Positions 5,703 to 5,973 of a stretch of 5,973 bases of DNA are shown in pieces. Where the stretch lies: assembly GCA_020049615.1 (NCBI GenBank), contig JAIFKN010000232.1:1-5973 (forward strand). The letters are read 5' to 3'. The translations under genes and the position numbers were made by a program. How positions within the stretch are numbered: position 1 is the stretch's first letter; each line of letters opens with the position of its first letter. The notes under the pieces are model-generated. The model made no database searches and was not told the DNA's origin. It was given only the letters and a program-made list of their open reading frames with translations. This DNA comes from a bacterium. Its GTDB lineage: Bacteria; Planctomycetota; UBA11346.

Positions 5703-5884
5703 CGCTCGACACGCCGCGCATACGCGCGTCGATCTGGTGTATCGCCGTCGCTCGCTCCGGTCTCGCTGCGGCCTCGCGACATCTACCACACAGTGCTGAT
5801 CCCATCGACTGTCGCTCGCCCGGGCGCTCGCTCGACGGAGGTCCATTCGGCAGACCCGGACGCCGGTTCCCATTTCGCGCCCCT

Positions 5885-5903
5885 TGCTAGCGTCCCCGCC
5901 CTC
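5885..5903 (+). promoter_or_regulatory. Candidate -10 region and short or absent leader of ychF
   Basis: TAGCGT (5888-5893) has the T-A-n-n-n-T core of a -10 box and lies ten bases before the ychF ATG at 5904, which would leave a leader of only a few bases. No Shine-Dalgarno sequence precedes the ATG. TTCCCA (5867-5872) resembles a -35 box, but the 15-base spacing is short. Confidence 0.35.
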
Positions 5904-5973
5904 ATGCCTCTCAACTGCGGTATCGTCGGCCTGCCGAACGTCGGCAAGAGCACCATCTTCAACGCGCTGACCC
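5904..5973 (+). CDS. ychF: YchF/Obg-family P-loop NTPase, N-terminal fragment (cut by window edge)
   Basis: Twenty-three codons are present before the right edge. They begin [16 protein letters not shown] and continue T-I-F-N-A-L-T. The Walker A motif is G9-L-P-N-V-G14-K15-S16. The [13 protein letters not shown] wording is specific to YchF; Era and Der typically have G-R-P-N. YchF is a universally conserved ribosome-associated member of the Obg family that prefers ATP to GTP and has been linked to translation and oxidative-stress control. The start gives the usual four or five residues before the first beta strand. The coiled-coil and TGS domains lie outside the window, so completeness is unknown. 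Confidence 0.93.
   Translation, partial: MPLNCGIVGLPNVGKSTIFNALT

Larger units (their letters stand above)
5649..5903. other. Structured intergenic region between pfkB and ychF
   Basis: No credible gene is visible in these 255 bases; frames open here have no family similarity. The left part (5652-5702) holds two hairpins. CGAC (5707-5710) with GTCG (5728-5731) encloses GCGC-ATAC-GCGC (5716-5727), with a five-base bulge. GTCGCTCGC occurs at 5747-5755 and again at 5811-5819, and CGCTCGCTC at 5749-5757 and 5825-5833. A perfect ten-base palindrome, CGCCCGGGCG, lies at 5817-5826. The right end should carry the ychF promoter. Confidence 0.5.

Noticed and set aside
4968..5873. Minus-strand open frame of 301 codons across pfkB and the following gap
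   Set aside because: The plus strand carries recognisable PfkB motifs, and the minus translation shows no domain.
1..5973. CRISPR array, tRNA, rRNA, insertion sequence or prophage signals
   Set aside because: None of the regular repeats, cloverleaf sequences, transposase motifs or terminal inverted repeats that would support them was seen.

Overview
This is a very GC-rich bacterial chromosomal segment. It carries six genes or gene parts on the plus strand and the first codons of one divergent gene on the minus strand. All but one belong to well-known housekeeping families. Mean codon choice is strongly G/C-ending, which opens long spurious frames on both strands. Taxonomy cannot be fixed from the window. 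Three things are compatible with a GC-rich member of a deep-branching group such as Planctomycetota or its PVC relatives: the DapL route to diaminopimelate, an unusual clade of LysA, and a mix of genes with and without Shine-Dalgarno sequences. That placement is a weak inference.

Layout from left to right: (1) 1-78, minus strand, the N-terminus of phosphoglycerate kinase (pgk), cut by the window edge. (2) 79-224, a divergent intergenic region. (3) 225-1037, pyrroline-5-carboxylate reductase (proC). (4) 1038-1106, a gap with a strong two-part hairpin. (5) 1107-2117, an orphan response regulator with a receiver domain, a long Pro/Ala-rich linker, four copies of a short basic motif and a C-terminal four-cysteine zinc ribbon. 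(6) 2196-3458 and 3469-4704, lysA and dapL, an operon for the aminotransferase variant of the diaminopimelate/lysine pathway. (7) 4783-5648, a PfkB-family sugar-phosphate kinase whose frame is broken near 5100. (8) 5649-5903, a 255-base structured intergenic region. (9) 5904-5973, the N-terminus of the YchF/Obg-family P-loop NTPase, cut by the window edge.

How the genes work together: DapL makes LL-diaminopimelate from tetrahydrodipicolinate. After epimerisation by DapF (not in the window), LysA decarboxylates the meso form to lysine; meso-diaminopimelate is also a peptidoglycan precursor. ProC closes proline synthesis. Pgk and the PfkB-type kinase are linked to sugar-phosphate metabolism. 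The response regulator has no kinase partner here and no recognisable output domain apart from the zinc ribbon.

The items most worth a second look are the receiver/linker/zinc-ribbon regulator with its repeated T-x-R-[IV]-x-R motif, the frameshifted pfkB gene, and the split between Shine-Dalgarno genes (pgk, lysA, dapL) and genes that look leaderless or nearly so (pfkB, ychF and perhaps proC and the regulator). I see no mobile element, CRISPR array, tRNA or rRNA.
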